Source of the DNA: Heterobilharzia americana
Taxonomy: Eukaryota; Platyhelminthes; Trematoda; Strigeidida; Schistosomatidae
Reading direction: 5' to 3'
NCBI GenBank assembly: GCA_944470555.2
Contig: OX104130.1
Span: 71,863,160-71,927,159, forward strand
DNA length: 64,000 nucleotides
Shown: positions 49,401-60,930 of the stretch, in pieces
Layout: every line of letters starts with the position of its first letter
How positions within the stretch are numbered: the stretch's first letter is position 1
Made by a program: the position numbers and the translations under genes
The notes under the pieces: generated by a model
What the model was told of the DNA's origin: nothing
The model's database searches: none
Seen by the model: the letters and a program-made list of their open reading frames with translations, nothing else

Positions 49401-50385
49401 GAAGTGAATACTGAGGTGGATACTTAATGAATGATTTACTTTTAGTATGAAGAGTCATTAGCTTGACTACATCTCTTCCCTTTGTCTTATCACAGGAAAA
49501 AGTGATCTAATTTTAGCCTTTCTTATCTTCACTAATGAGTTAGGCATTTTCCCCTAGTCACTTTGATCCCTCTAAAACTTATTACCTTAGAGACCAGCAG
49601 AAAAAGATCCGGATACCGCGGACAAATCATCGAGTGGAGTACTCGTTCTACAGCTAGTCACTATAGTGACTATATATAGGGACCGACGACTCAAAGTTGC
49701 TGCTAGAACCGATAACAGCATATTTTTCGGTCAACCTATTCGAAGAGAAACTGAATCTGCACAACGGTAAGTACTACAAGGTTTACCATAGGCCTACGGT
49801 TGACTATTCTTTTCATTAAAGGTTTTCACGCAGTCAATTGCATGTAAAAGTGAAGTACAGAATGAAACTAATTTTTTTAGAATTCCACTGAGGCTCTCAT
49901 GACACAGTGATTTCCATGTTTTTATGAAGAAATAAATCAACTGAAACAAATGCAACAACCCAACCCACCCAGCAACGTAACTTGCGAAAAGACCTCGTCA
50001 AACTTCTGTGGTGCACCTTCAAAGTATAAAGATGCATCCCGAACAAAATATATGGATTAAATTGAAATAACTGAACACTAACTATGTTTATTCTATTCAA
50101 ATGTACTACTCTTTCGAGTTAATGTTTCGGTATTAGCACTTACAAGTTAGGTAAGGTATTGAACACACCGAGATAAGCAGAGCTGGTCAAGCATCATCCT
50201 CTTACTGTTTATGATGCTTTTTTAACCGTTCAGTGATTCATTTTTTCTGTTTTTGTTTTCGGCACGAAGTTTTTGCTTTTGTATTTCGTTTTCCCACTGG
50301 TTACTTTACATCGTAATTTTGCTATCATTGACGCCGTGCCTTCTATATTTCATCGGTATCTGAGAATAACGACTCTCCGGAGCAG
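49401..50385. other. Upstream of the Gypsy element; LTR not identified
   Basis: The 5' LTR and leader of the Gypsy element should lie here. A TATA-like CTATATATAGGGAC occurs at 49667-49680, but no matching 3' LTR was found, so no LTR is called. Confidence 0.35.
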
Positions 50386-51147
50386 ATGGCCATCATTCTT
50401 CAGCTTCCAACTTCCTGGGCTCATATTCCATCTCTGTGGTTCACCCACGTGGAAGCCTTGAGGAAAGTTCACTTACGAGAAACTAGGTTGGACTTATTTA
50501 TCGTGAGCTTGTCCGAAAATGTTGTCGAATACGTGTCAGACACACTGGAGGATGCGGCACCAAATGTATGCTACCGCCCCAAAGCCGCCGTCATCAAACC
50601 CGTTGCACTTACTGACCAGCAGAAAGTGCAAGGACTGTTTAGGTACTCGCATCACAGCCATCGTTAGCCCGCGCATGTACTCCTTCCAGTGAAGCCACTA
50701 GTGGCGGACTTCAGAAGTGACAATTCATTTCACAAACAAACGTGGCTGAGGCGATTGCCGCAAACATTGCGAGGAATCTCAGTACCGTTCAACAACTCCC
50801 CCTTGACAGAGCTGGCGGAAGCAGCTGACAGAGCTGTAGGTGTTAGCAAGCCGAAAACGAGTATTTCGGCTGCAATGTTTACTGCCATTGACTCACAAAA
50901 AGACCTCTCTTCTCCCGCAACCAGTCGGCCATTGAATTTCAGCGCCGTGGAGCACGTCACTAAATTATACGATGCTGTGCAACATCAGGAGGGAAATGTT
51001 GTCTGGCGATTCCTCCAACAGTCATGGGTCTCGCTCGTACAGCAGGCCTGCCAAATCACGGTAATCCCAGTCCGGGTTGTGTTGCCACCACAGACGTCAC
51101 GGTGCCAACGCCAAAAAGTTCTCTCGGCCTCGCACCTTCGAAGCTAG
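50386..51147 (+). pseudogene. Gypsy gag remnant
   Basis: Two frames (50386-50667 and 50689-51147) read LPTSWAHIPSLWFTHVEALR, LDLFIVSLSENVVEYV and later FLQRLP-like LRRLPQTLRGISVP with LTELAEAADRAVGVSKPK. These match the LW F.QVE, VV..L and LA.MADK blocks of Gypsy gag proteins from trematodes. One frame break lies near 50670. The last residues (KVLSASHLRS) approach the nucleocapsid to protease junction, but no CCHC knuckle is intact. Confidence 0.78.
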
Positions 51148-51169
51148 GTGGGCGGGAAGCGTGTGAGCC

Positions 51170-51400
51170 AGCATGCGACGGCTACTACCTTCGCTGACGA
51201 CCGTCTTCCACGTCACCTCTTCTACGCCGTCTCAAGCAGGAGTGAAGGACATCTGTGATAAACTTCTCTGTAACTCCTTGCCGATAACGGTTCGCCAACT
51301 GCAACTAACGGTGGAAGATTCCTCAACCTTAACCTTAGACTACGTTATCCTTTTCGCTAGGTTTTCTTTGGGACTGCTGCCACCGGCACTGCTGATTTAG
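51170..51400 (+). pseudogene. Gypsy aspartic protease remnant
   Basis: Mixed frames read TTFADDRLPRHLFYAVSSR and then FLNLNLRLRYPFR followed by ADLGLL, corresponding to the LFYV.D..SG.RFLVDTGA and L.L.LG.R..F.W.F..AD blocks around Gypsy proteases. The DTGA active site itself is lost. Confidence 0.55.
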
Positions 51401-51699
51401 GTCTCTTGTAGCACTCTGGGCTCCCAGAGGATACTGGTTACCATAGGTTGATTGATTCTACCGCAAGACTCTGTTTCTAATGTTATCCCACAGAAGCCTC
51501 CTCCCATCCCAGTGTCACCGCGAAGGACAATCCACGTTCTAACGAGTCTTTTATTCAACCCTTTCCGGAGATTTTCTAGGCAAATTGTAATGTGAGACCT
51601 CCAGCTTCGCGCATTACGTAACGACGACTGGCCCGGTGTTGCCAGCTAAGCCACCGTGGTTATCTTCTGAGAAACTGTTTGCCACCAAGGCCGAGTCTA

Positions 51700-52130
51700 A
51701 CACATGACTGAGGCGGGAACAATCAGACCATCTATCGGGACTAGGCCGTCCAACAGCCCTTGGTCTTCACACTTGGGTGTGGTACCGAAAAACAATGGCA
51801 TGGACCGCAGTCCTTCGGATGAATACCGAAGGCTCAACTCTAGAGCAACTCCAGATATAGGTTCATCTTGATAATGTCCCGAAGACAGCAGTCATTGCAC
51901 CTTTTCGGTCTCTTAGAGTTCCCTCGTATGCCTTTCAATCTCCGCAATGCTGCACGAAATTTCCAACGCCTCATTAACGATGTCCTGCGTGGGTTAGACT
52001 TTGCATATGCCCATCTGGATGACATACTAATTGCTATTCTAGACGAAGATATCCATCGTGGCCAATTTCAACAAGTTTTCACCGAACTGCCGGAGGATTC
52101 GACAACTTTTCTGGGACATACAGCCTAGGA
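51700..52130 (+). pseudogene. Gypsy reverse transcriptase remnant
   Basis: The plus strand reads SPWSSHLGVVPKNNGMDRSP with DEYRRLNSRATPDI, then, after a deletion, LHLFGLLEFPRMPFNLRNAA, NFQRLINDVLRGLDFAYAHL and DDILIAI. The FGLFEFLRMPFGLRNAAQTFQR-type and Y.DD.L blocks are diagnostic of Gypsy RT. The catalytic pair survives as LDDIL. The segment holding the first catalytic aspartate (Y.IP..D) is deleted. A frameshift follows EDIHRGQFQQVF. Confidence 0.85.
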
Positions 52131-52139
52131 GCATAGCAT

Positions 52140-52640
52140 TTGCCTTTTTATCCGAAAAGTTACAGGCAACTCAAGACTTTCTAGGGCCAACTTCCCCAAA
52201 ATCTCTTCACATACTTCTTGGTATGGTGATTCACCACCGCCGTTTTGTCCCTCAGTGTGGGCACATTTTAACCGCACTAGCGAATCCCCTCAAAATCAAG
52301 TGCAAAACTCTGAACGTGTCTCCGAAAGTTTTGGAAACATTTCAAAAGCTCAAGATAGGCGTTGCAGACACTACTGGGCTAGTGGACCAAGATATCAACC
52401 TTTCTCTCAGCGTATCTGTTGATGCTTCTAACACAACTACCCTAGCCGTACCGCAGCAGCTTGTGTATGACACCGGGGAATCTCCTGATTTCTTCCGCCA
52501 GAGGCCATGTGCATGTGAAATGGGATACAACGTTTCTGGTGGCCAGCTGCTTGCCACGCAAGCTTCAGTTAAACCTTTCATCCCTTTTTTGAAGGTCGTG
52601 ACTTTACTATATTTACCGGCCACAAACTTCTGATTTGCGC
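52140..52640 (+). pseudogene. Gypsy connection and RNase H remnant
   Basis: The frame 52058-52633 reads EKLQATQDFLGPTSPKSLHI, LLGMVIHHRRFVPQCGHILT, SVSVDASNTTTLAVPQQLVY and GYNVSGGQLLATQASVKPF. These fit the tether block after Gypsy RT and the RNase H start (VDAS...A, where the catalytic D is kept) plus the R.LLA...AV.HF block, in which the catalytic E reads Q (GGQLLA). Confidence 0.82.
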
Positions 52641-52794
52641 TTTGCACACCACTGTGGACAGATTTTCACCGCACAAGCTACGGCGTCTAGACTTCATTTC
52701 GTGACTCACATCGGACGTCTGTCACCTTTCTGGTGGGAACAACCCATCAATAGCCGCAATGTCTCGCTTTTGTATCACTACTTCACCCCAGACG

Positions 52795-53660
52795 GTTGGC
52801 TTACGGAAGATTGCCGAACTACATGGTTCGGACGAGGAAGCTGAGAAACTACAACGCTTTGTCCTTCTGGAGACACAGCGTGTGCCACCTCTGAACAGTG
52901 AGTAGACAATTCTGCACGACATTTCCACGGAGACTTCGAGACCTATTGTTCCCTTACCCTTGCACAAATATGCCTTTGGAGTTCTGTACGGTCGTTTCCA
53001 TCCCGGCATACTCTCTGTCTACAGAGTGATGTCCATCAGGCTAATGAGGCCAGGTCCTTACCTTGCTGTTCGTAAGTGGAGACGGTCGTGCACTCAACGC
53101 AAACGTCCAAAGTGAATCGACGTAACATTACATCGCTTGAAACTTTCGCCTAACCAGAATTATGATTTGACCGTGCCCACTAAGTTACTTCCGGCCCACT
53201 TCCACCTTCCAACGGTTACTTCTGCTTGCTGACACGCGTCGATATGTTTGCTAATCAGCCGAAGCCATCTCATCATCAGATGTTATGGCTGGAACAGTCA
53301 GCTGAGTATTCGTCAAGAGACGGATTCCACGGTTTGGATGCTCTTCCACTGTGACAACCGGCCAATGGCAGTGACTTGATCTTGCGCCCCCAGAAGCTGG
53401 TGAATCTGTCGGGATGAAAACGCATTCGTGCCATCACATATCACTCAGATTTCAGTCATTTGGTAGAAGGCCTTTGTCTACTTCCTAATACCACACCAAC
53501 AACAGTCGGCAATGTGAAGTGGATTGAATCTCTCCTTCTGGTCGTCTTCAATGTTTGTTCGACGCTCCAGACGGATCTACGGTAAACTCATGCTGAGTTT
53601 ACTTGCGGAAGCTATCTACTTTTGTGCGGTGAACTGGCTGCTACGGGTTTCTGTTATATC
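52795..53660 (+). pseudogene. Gypsy integrase remnant, N-terminal and core
   Basis: Shifting frames read IAELHGSDEEAEKLQR (upstream spacer), then FHPGILSVYRVMSIRLMRPG with RKWRRSCTQRKRPK (the remains of the HHCC zinc domain: SHPG..ATRRLV and CQR.K), then ITYHSDFSHLVEGLC (the AYHPQANGMVERF block) and KWIESLLLVVFNVCSTLQTD followed by FTCGSYLLLCGEL (the ALKADL.C..AELVYGTTLRLPGE block). Stops are common. The catalytic D,D-35-E cannot be followed. Confidence 0.75.
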
Positions 53661-53886
53661 TTCGCACGCCAACGTTGTATATATTCCGAATAATGGGATA
53701 CGCACGCTTAGCTGACAATCAACATAGTACGCAAGAGCCACTGGTTGCAACTCCGAGAGGAATAGAGAAAAGATCGAAGCTGGCGGGTGAGAGAGCCTAT
53801 TGCTCCGAGAGTATAATCATCAACCGATCCAAAACACGTAAATAAGTGTACACATAAAATATGGCCTTGTCCGCGATTAGAGATAT

Positions 53887-54369
53887 TTGTATAGTAAGAA
53901 AAAAAGTCACAAGATACGGATTTTCAACACCAACGTCAAGTCAGTGCTCTTGTATGGTTCAGAGACTTGGCGCGTCACGAAAGGCATTTCCAATAAACTA
54001 CAGACATTCATCAACAACTGCTTACGCTCGCTGCTGAAGATCAGATGGCCAGAAAAAATAAGCAACAAGGAACTCTGGGAACGAACCAACCAAGAACCTA
54101 TCACGCAACAAATATGCAGGAAGAAGTGGAGATGGATTGGCCATGCACTGAGAAGGCCGACGGAGGACATCACGCGTCAGGCCCTCGAGTGGAATCCCCA
54201 TGGGAAGCGACGAGTTGGACGTCCGAGGGTGACATGGAGGAGGTCATGCGAGGAGGAAATGAGAGCTTTTGGGCTGTCGTGGAATCAAGTTCAAAAGATC
54301 TCAGAGAACAGAGGTCACTGGAGACGTGCTACTGAAGCCCTATGTTCCACTAGGAACCCAAGGGACTAA
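53887..54369 (+). pseudogene. RTE C-terminal frame of copy D
   Basis: The 160-residue frame reads KIRIFNTNVKSVLLYGSETW, ISNKELWERTNQEPITQQI, KKWRWIGHALRRPTED and GRPRVTWRRSCEEEMRAFGL to the STRNPRD end. The first few residues come from the Gypsy target (the YSKKKSH stretch). With no RT catalytic part it has no enzymatic role. Confidence 0.85.
53895..53909. repeat. Target-site duplication, left copy, of RTE insertion D
   Basis: TAAGAAAAAAAGTCA is repeated exactly at 54389-54403. The sequence belongs to the Gypsy element that was hit. Confidence 0.9.
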
Positions 54370-54388
54370 TAATAATATAATAATAATA
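53911..54388 (+). mobile_element. 5'-truncated RTE insertion (copy D) inside the Gypsy integrase
   Basis: A 478-bp piece covers only the RTE C-terminal block and the tail. It starts at AAGATACGGATTTTCAACAC, corresponding to about 46599 of copy C, and ends in the TAA/TATAA repeat. It is almost identical to copy C over this length and encodes the C-terminal block in an open frame. A 15-bp target duplication flanks it. The Gypsy integrase continues on the other side, so the RTE copy is the younger of the two. Confidence 0.95.
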
Positions 54389-54403
54389 TAAGAAAAAAAG
54401 TCA
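54389..54403. repeat. Target-site duplication, right copy, of RTE insertion D
   Basis: TAAGAAAAAAAGTCA is identical to 53895-53909 and directly follows the repeat tail. Confidence 0.9.
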
Positions 54404-54540
54404 ACCAATCAGCGAATTGCATTGCAATGGGAGGCAGAAATTGAACTGATGGTCATACTGTAAAATGGTGCGAGAATGCCAAGTTAAAAATGTCCAGATC
54501 GATTACGATGTTTAATGCAAACTGATGCCTAACAACAGTT

Positions 54541-54830
54541 TCAGTGACCCAACTCATACCGGTACCCGCGGCCACGCACGCCCTTAAGCTTCATATGCAT
54601 CGTCTTCAACCATCATCCATGCGAGTACACTTTCGATGGGTGCAGTTCGGTGGGAGATTTGAAGATCATACATACGTCTTTTTGCTATATGATGCTGTGC
54701 AAAAGCCCTAAAAATCACCCTTTGGCGGGCCACTTAATGCCATTGGCAGAAAAGAGAAGTTCTTTGTCTTGGATAGATTAGGACAGAAAGACGCCGTCGG
54801 TGTCGGCCGCCCTGTAGCAGCTTATTTTAC
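54541..54830 (+). pseudogene. Gypsy integrase C-terminal remnant
   Basis: One frame with a single TAA reads LKLHMHRLQPSSMRVHF, YVFLLYDAVQKP, stop, KSPFGGPLNAIGRKEKFFVL and DRLGQKDAVGVGRPVAAYF. It matches the C-terminal integrase block of CsRn1-type Gypsy elements (VFVRHDAVRKPLQ.PYDGP, F.LD.NG..D.VSIDRLKPAY). It shows that the Gypsy element resumes after the RTE insertion. It ends where CR1-type sequence begins at about 54845. Confidence 0.85.
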
Positions 54831-54844
54831 TGGCGATCCATTCC

Positions 54845-57437
54845 CCCGTTCCCTAGCGTTCCCCCGCTGATTCTCTTGAAGCTCTTTAATACGTCCCTCT
54901 CCAGTGGCAATTACCCTGAGAACTGGAAACTATCATACATATGTCCTAAGCATAAATGTGGACCAACATCTAATATAGAAAACTACCGACCTATAAACAT
55001 CACGTCAGTAGTATCCAGGACTATGGAAAAGGTGATTGTGAAAGCAGTTGTCGACTATATGACGACTAACAACCACAACATGGATTCTTGAAAGGCCGGT
55101 CATGCACTACAAGCTATCTTGACTATCTAGACAACGTTACAAGCAAGCGTGACCAAGGCCTATTTGTAACTACCCTTTTCTTAGACTTCAAGCAAGCATT
55201 CGATAAGGTGCCTCACAAACGCCTGGTCACTAAGTTGCAATCATATGGTTTCCGAGACCCGTTACTGTCCTGGCTCAGAACATCTTTAGAGGGTCGCTTC
55301 CAAGTAGTAAAATTCAGTAATTGCTACTCCACCCCTAGACTTATACAAAGTGGTGTCGTCCAGGGTAGTGTGCTAGGACCGATACTTTTCCTAATCTATG
55401 TAAACGATATCTGCAGTGTTATCCGAAATGGCATACCCTACCTTTTCGCTGACGACTTGAAGATAGTCTACAGCTTTTCTCCTGCAGCACTAACACAGGG
55501 TTTCTCTCAAATACAAGAAGATCTGAAGAGGATATTCATATGGAGCGAGACCTGGCAGCTCCCTCTAAACCCAAATAAAAGTGGCATCCTCCATTTCAAT
55601 AAATCCCACCCAGAAGTAACGCTACACTTGGGTGATATTGCACTGCAGGTATACAACACTGTGAAAGACCTCGGAATCACTTACTCCAGAAGTTTGACTT
55701 TTACGGAGTATGCAGACTCAGTAGTTTCCAAGGGCAGAAGACTCATCGGTCTTCTACACAGAAACATACTCATACCTGAGGCAAAACTTATACTGTACAA
55801 GGCTATGGTTCGCCCAATATTAGAGTACTGCACCGTTATCTATGGTAGCATGAATGTGTCGGACAGAATTCGAGTAGAGAACATTCAACGGAACTTTACT
55901 CGGCGCCTACTAATACATAACGAAGGACTTCCTTACGAAGCAAGATGCAAAAAACTAGGACTAGAATCACTCTGGCTGAGACGCCTGAAGCTCAACTTAA
56001 CACTTCTTTTTCGTCTTTTATTTACAAACCCTAAAACGAAATGTGCTGTCACTTTTAAAACAACACAGGCATATAATCTGCGTAATAGCGAGAACATCAT
56101 CCCAATAAATAAGTATCGCTCAAAACTTCGATGTAGGTTTTTCATAACGCAATACAGTATGCTGTGGAACAAACTTCCCGCTCCTATACGAGCATGCCGT
56201 TCGCTCGGCCAGTTTCAACGACTACTTAGTAAATTCCTCCTATCTAACGAATCTCATCAATTCGTTGACGGCCAAACCACAAACGGTAATGCCATGCACT
56301 AAGGTACTACTGGTACCTAGACTCAAGGGAGACTAACAGCAATGACATAAGTATACAATGCCGAAAACTAAACGCAATAGTTAAGTTAAAATCTAATTTC
56401 TTAGAAAAAAAATGACCAAGAGTGGACAGGAAGCGGAGTGCGACACGATATGCTACAGTGAACTTATTAGATACTCAAATGTAACCTACTTTTCTTCACA
56501 ACCTAACCGATCTCACGACTTAACACCTATTTCCTAAAAATCGCCCCTTAAAGTAAACTCTCCACTCCGAAAAGATAAAAGAACTGTCTGTCGGTGCATT
56601 TTCATAGCATGCAACTCTTTATTATTTGCCCTTACATCTAAGTACTCTGCACCAACATAGTTTCGGTAGACCCGATATGGTAATGCTCAACAGGCAACAC
56701 CATGATCATCCCCTCGTGACCAGATAAAGGGTGGTGGTCCTAAGAACAAAAAAAAACCACGAATTTCACCTAAATGTTTATAACTTCATCATACGCTTGT
56801 ACATAGGTATATAACAAGTTAATACCTGGTCAAATATCCTCTAATCTTTCTATTTCGTAGTGATATCTTCAGCTTCAGGCTGACTTTCATTACTGTCGTG
56901 CGCACCTTCATCTTCTTCCACCTAAGCTTACCTCTAAACAGTTGGTTCTGGACACTTCCTCAAGTAAGTTTAATAGTCAGTACAAACTCACCCAGATGTA
57001 TCATGGTCGATCTACTCCTGCGTATTTTTGTGCTCCTGTTACAAATTTCGCCTGCTGCTCGCTTTTGTTATTCACTTTTCAGATTTACTTAACCAGTCCT
57101 GCATTCAAATGGAATCCTACAAATCGCATTCGTCAGTGGGAAATATTGGCACCGAAACCTGATGACGAACGCGCACACCCCAAGGTCATGACTGTGATGC
57201 GGCCTCACCTTCAAGAATATTGGATGATTCAAACGATGACCGGATAATCTTCAAATTCGAACTGAGCCTGCTTCAACATGCCTCCTATATGCCATAAATC
57301 ACAGCATCTAATGTATAGCATAACATTGTACATAATAGTCATCTCTCATTACCAAAGTGATCAAACCTGTAAACTGGTTTGTATTCATGTAACCTTTGTT
57401 GCATGAAATATATTATTATCATTATTATTATTATCAG
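54845..57437 (+). mobile_element. CR1/Jockey-type non-LTR retrotransposon, 5'-truncated
   Basis: The element begins inside the RT (LILLKLFNTSLSSGNYPENW, about 54868), directly after the Gypsy remnant, and codes for the RT and its C-terminal block up to 56302. About 1.1 kb of 3' UTR follows and ends at an ATT repeat (57410-57437, TATTATTATCATTATTATTA and on), the kind of short repeat tail used by CR1-type elements. One frameshift splits the coding region. No target duplication was found. Confidence 0.82.
54850..56302 (+). pseudogene. CR1/Jockey-type reverse transcriptase (one frameshift)
   Basis: The frame 54876-55091 reads SGNYPENWKLSYICPKHKCG and SNIENYRPINITSVVSRTME. The RT continues in the frame 55088-56302 with HGFLKGRSCTTSYLDYLD, TTLFLDFKQAFDKVPHKRL, IQSGVVQGSVLGPILFLIYV, the catalytic YLFADDLKIVYS and PLNPNKSGILHFN. 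A C-terminal block follows (RPILEYCTVIYGSMN, NFTRRLLIHNEGLPYEARCK). A single-nucleotide indel near 55070-55075 breaks the frame just before the HGFLKGRS block; the 404-residue remainder is open, and its catalytic residues are intact. The endonuclease is missing because of 5' truncation. Confidence 0.88.
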
Positions 57438-58440
57438 TACAGGTATTGCCGCAGAAAACCAATGAGGACTCCTCGGTTCAAAAGACGATGACCGTACCCA
57501 CAAAGAAGTTACTGATGGCGGCGAAGAGCCGTCTACACGTGTCGGTAGGTATATTCACCAGCTCGAACGCCTAACAGATCTAACCATGTAGTGGCCTCAG
57601 AATGTGAGGCCTGATCAAGTCTGACTGGTGATAACATGCTCCTGAATTCTATGTTTCGTCACAACTCATGTATCACGAAAAATGTTTGAAAGTGTTTAAA
57701 AAAAATTTTAACTTTAAAGTGCACGCAGAATACACCTTCATCTACTCTGATAATAATCTTATGCGCACCACTTCATATTCGTGCGCGTCTTACGGCTTTC
57801 TCCCTATCCCGCGCCAACGTTCCCCCTCCATCTTTTCAGATGGGTGGAAACGCGTGTTATCGGACAAACGTTTGGCACGATCGACGCTGGTTAGATCGTT
57901 CACTGGTTTCTTGCATCAATCAGCCGTATACTTTCGGCTGGTTGATAGCCTATCCCAGACTGAACAGTACTCTGTGACACGAACAACAGCATTTTGGTCA
58001 CCAAAGTTCTCAACGTTTGAAAATTCATTGGATAGCACCCCCTGCTTGGGGCGTAAGGTGTGATATGGATTCGACGTCAGCATATGTGGAGCACATGATC
58101 ATCAAGTAAACTGGCAAGCCCTCAATAATATGTTTACACTTGACAGCTCTTATGGTCCCTTGGTAATTTTTGCCAGTGCTGGACTTGCGCTGATCGAGTA
58201 ACAAGAAAGGCGTGAGTTAGATTCCTTCCAGTTATGGAGTAAACAAAAGAAGCAAATGTTACGACTTCAGTGAGGTCTAGAGTTGTTAGAAATGATGGAG
58301 AGGTCAGAGGACAAAGGATAGTTCCCGTGGAATGCACATGACGAGTGGCCGTAGGGCCCTGTGAGTTTCGGACACCCTTGTATGTTGAAAACTTTTGGGA
58401 GGAGATGGACAACCAGCTGCTAGCTAAAAAATAATTAAAC
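57438..58440. other. Between CR1-type tail and BEL gag; possible BEL leader or LTR, not demonstrated
   Basis: The 131-residue frame at 57668-58063 has no recognisable domain. The segment is where a BEL 5' LTR and leader could lie, but no direct-repeat partner was found in the window. No gene is called. Confidence 0.35.
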
Positions 58441-58460
58441 AGCTCGATTTCTATGTTTCA

Positions 58461-58940
58461 TTGAAGATTGAAGACGACGGTCAACGTTTGTTATACTTGT
58501 TGCGTTGCCGTAAACGGAAGGCACGAGAGGCCATAGGGGTTCGCGTTATGTTGCCCTGTCCTTGGGCTACCGAAAAGCCCGTGAGATATTTTGCACCCGC
58601 CTATGGTCAACCACGTCGTGTGGTTTCGTGCTTTGCTGAACGATCTGATTGAGGGTCCCGGCATACAGCATGGCGATGCCGAAAGGTTATCGCGGTTGGC
58701 TATGAAAATCAAGAATCTTGCCATGACTCTAGAACATACGGATTGTTCGGCTGGTCTCAACTCCATAGAAGCTCTAGAGTGTGTATTGAAAGGGCTACCC
58801 CCACTGCACATATGAGATGGGCTGAACGTGAACGGCATTCGTGGACTGATGTTCTCAAAGCTGGCCAGATTTTATCGTCTCAAGCTAGAGTACTGTTGAG
58901 TAGGCTGCGCCGCTCAGCCAACGAAACCCCAACCGGATAA
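58461..58940 (+). pseudogene. BEL gag remnant
   Basis: Three frames read KIEDDGQRLLYLLRCRKRKA and REAIGVRVMLPC; then HVVWFRALLNDLIEGPGI, QHGDAERLSRLAMKIKNLAM and LNSIEALECVLKGLPP; then MRWAERERHSWTDVLKAG. These are the DDGQRL.YL.....G.A..AI, GDA..L..L...M.NC......M....LNS...L..L...LP and RWAE blocks of BEL/Pao gag proteins. There are at least two frame changes. Confidence 0.82.
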
Positions 58941-59270
58941 CATGCGCAACTAGTCAACTAAATTTTGGGGATGCTCATGCGAAAGCGCTGCATATGCTGT
59001 CGCGGGACCCACTTGAACCTGCATTGACGCCGCTTCTTGACACTGACCACCAATGACGGGTGGTCAAGGGGGATGGAAAAAAGCCTCTGTCTTCTTCGTC
59101 TCAGAGGAAGTCATAAACTGAAAGAGCGTAACACTCGCGTGACATGTAAAGTAGTTAACCGTGATGGGCGTCACCGAAATTCGTTGCACATGGCCTCACC
59201 AATACCAGGTGATGTGAAGTGACCCACAAGGAAGGGTCATTGTGGACTCACAGGGTCACCAAGGGATGGG

Positions 59271-59486
59271 GTGCTTCTTGGATTCATACAAGTACGCCTG
59301 AAGGTTGACGGTGGGCAGGCTGCAGGTTATGTTCTCTTGGATAATGGTTCTGACGCCACGCTGATAAAGTCAGACACTTTGCGTCTTTTAGACTTGCCAC
59401 CACAAGGTACGAGGGTAACCGTCGAAACGGTGGCAAGTGAAAAAGCACCAAGCTCCATAAGTAGCCCATCTGGTGTTGCTTTCTAG
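59271..59486 (+). pseudogene. BEL aspartic protease remnant
   Basis: The frame reads LGFIQVRLKVDGGQAAGYVL, LDNGSDATLIKSDTLRLLDL and GTRVTVETVASEKAPSS. BEL/Pao proteases carry DNGSD.TLI at the active site, with N replacing the T of the common DTG motif. The active-site aspartate is intact. A TAG stop follows SPSGVAF, so the domain is cut before its C-terminal half. Confidence 0.82.
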
Positions 59487-59999
59487 ACAAGGTGAACATA
59501 TCTGAGGCGTGCAGGCAATTGTCGTTGAAAACTTGCCTGTTTGAAGACGAAGAGGGCCAGCGAGAGAAAGCATTAGGGTTTGGTATCATCTTCTAGACCC
59601 GAATGAGCAGAGCCTATCGACTGCGACGTTGCGTTGCTCATTGAGCACGACGCGCGCGAAGCCCACAGGGTTTTAGGCTAGAGATTCAGAGGGTGAAGCA
59701 TTCTTATGTCTTTATAACCTTGCTGGGTTGGGTCCTTTTTTGGGTCATCGAGCTGCGGCGAGTTTGACGGCAGTCTGGAGACTTATACAGTGCAAAGCAG
59801 CCGCACTGTAGACCCACAGAAGGACACTTGAATGTGATTTTGATGACATGCATTGCTCTGATAACTCTTGGTCAACGGACGATTCGATAGTGATTGACGT
59901 AGATCGGCTAGACTCAAACTTTGATAACGACGACTGTGTTGCCTACCTATCCTGTAAAGTAGAAACGTCCCTGGTTGCTGGCAGCTGTGGCTTGGCCAG

Positions 60000-60930
60000 G
60001 TGAATACTAGAGAGCTCGAAACGTCAGCTGATGTGCCATGAAGATCTGCGTGAGAATTTCACCAAGGCTATGCAGCAAACCATTGATGAGGGATACCTAG
60101 CGTCATTTCCACCATTACATCTAGGCTCTACTTATCGACTAAGATGGTACTTGCCGCGACACCCACTGCTGAATCCAATGAAAAAATTAGAATTTTTTCA
60201 GCTGCGCCACCAAAGTCGCCGGCAAATCTTCGAGTGACCTGCTATATCAAGGCCCAGACACAATAGCAAAGTGAGTTGGTGTACTGCTGTGTTTTGTATA
60301 AAGTCTGTCATCTTGTCTGCCGGTGTGGAAGGTGTTTGTAAAAGTAAGATCCCCGAAGACTGACCGTGGCGCACTGGATTCCTTTTTCAGGTCGGTGGGT
60401 GGTATCTCTAAGACACCTATTGCTCACCAAATGACATCATACTTATTTAAGGCAGTATCTTTCCCATTTTGTGCAAATTTCTCGTTGTTAAATACCACAC
60501 AAAAATTTGCTAGGGATTGTGATGGCACAGTAGTGGAGTCGGCGAAAAACAACTGTCATCGATCGACTCATATTCTTTCCAGAAGATGGCATTGCGAGAA
60601 GGTTTGAGGGGCAACTAAATGAAATGATGGCTTGGGGAGGTTTTAGATTAAGAAACTGGATAACCAATTTGAAACCGGTGACGGCATCCCTTTCGACCTT
60701 CAATGGCGTGGAAACAGCAGGCGACACCTTTCTCTCAAGGGTTAAGCTGTACAGCACTCAGCAAGGCTTATGGTAATGTTAACGTTTGTTTCCGTCCAGC
60801 CGATATACCCGTGACAAGAAGAGGAATGTTATCTGCGGTCCTATCACCTTTTAATCTACAGGGTTTGGTTGCCTTAATTTGTCTACCCGTAACACAGCTC
60901 TCACAGAGTTCCTGTGAGTTCTATATTAGT
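60000..60930 (+). pseudogene. BEL reverse transcriptase remnant
   Basis: Frames read LRENFTKAMQQTIDEGYLAS with LRWYLPRHPLLNPMKK (60031-60237), then ISKTPIAHQMTSYLFKAVSF with PFCANFSLLNTTQKFARDC (60323-60607), and FEGQLNEMMAWGGFRLRNWI (60605-60665), TRRGMLSAVLSPFNLQGLVA (60820-60880). These match BEL RT (DAMQQNID.GYLE, YLPHHPV.NP, SPFCANFALR.TA) and the RGMLS...YDPLG..APF block after it. The YVDD catalytic block, expected after ARDCDGTVVESAKNN, is replaced by CHRSTH, so the site is lost. Confidence 0.82.

Larger units (their letters stand above)
50380..54840 (+). mobile_element. Decayed Gypsy-type LTR retrotransposon (CsRn1/Boudicca-like), interrupted by an RTE insertion
   Basis: The plus strand carries, in order and in shifting frames: gag (50386-51147), a protease-like stretch (about 51170-51400), reverse transcriptase (51700-52130), RNase H (52140-52640), the integrase zinc-binding and core region (52795-53660) and the integrase C-terminal region (54541-54830). 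The order is that of Metaviridae/Gypsy, and the texts resemble the CsRn1 group of trematodes. A 478-bp RTE fragment sits inside the integrase (53911-54388). Stops, deletions and frameshifts show an old element. LTRs were not found. Confidence 0.85.

Noticed and set aside
57668..58063. 131-residue open frame between two transposons
   Set aside because: No recognisable motif, no splice-supported extension, and it lies where a BEL leader or LTR could be. Its length is possible by chance.
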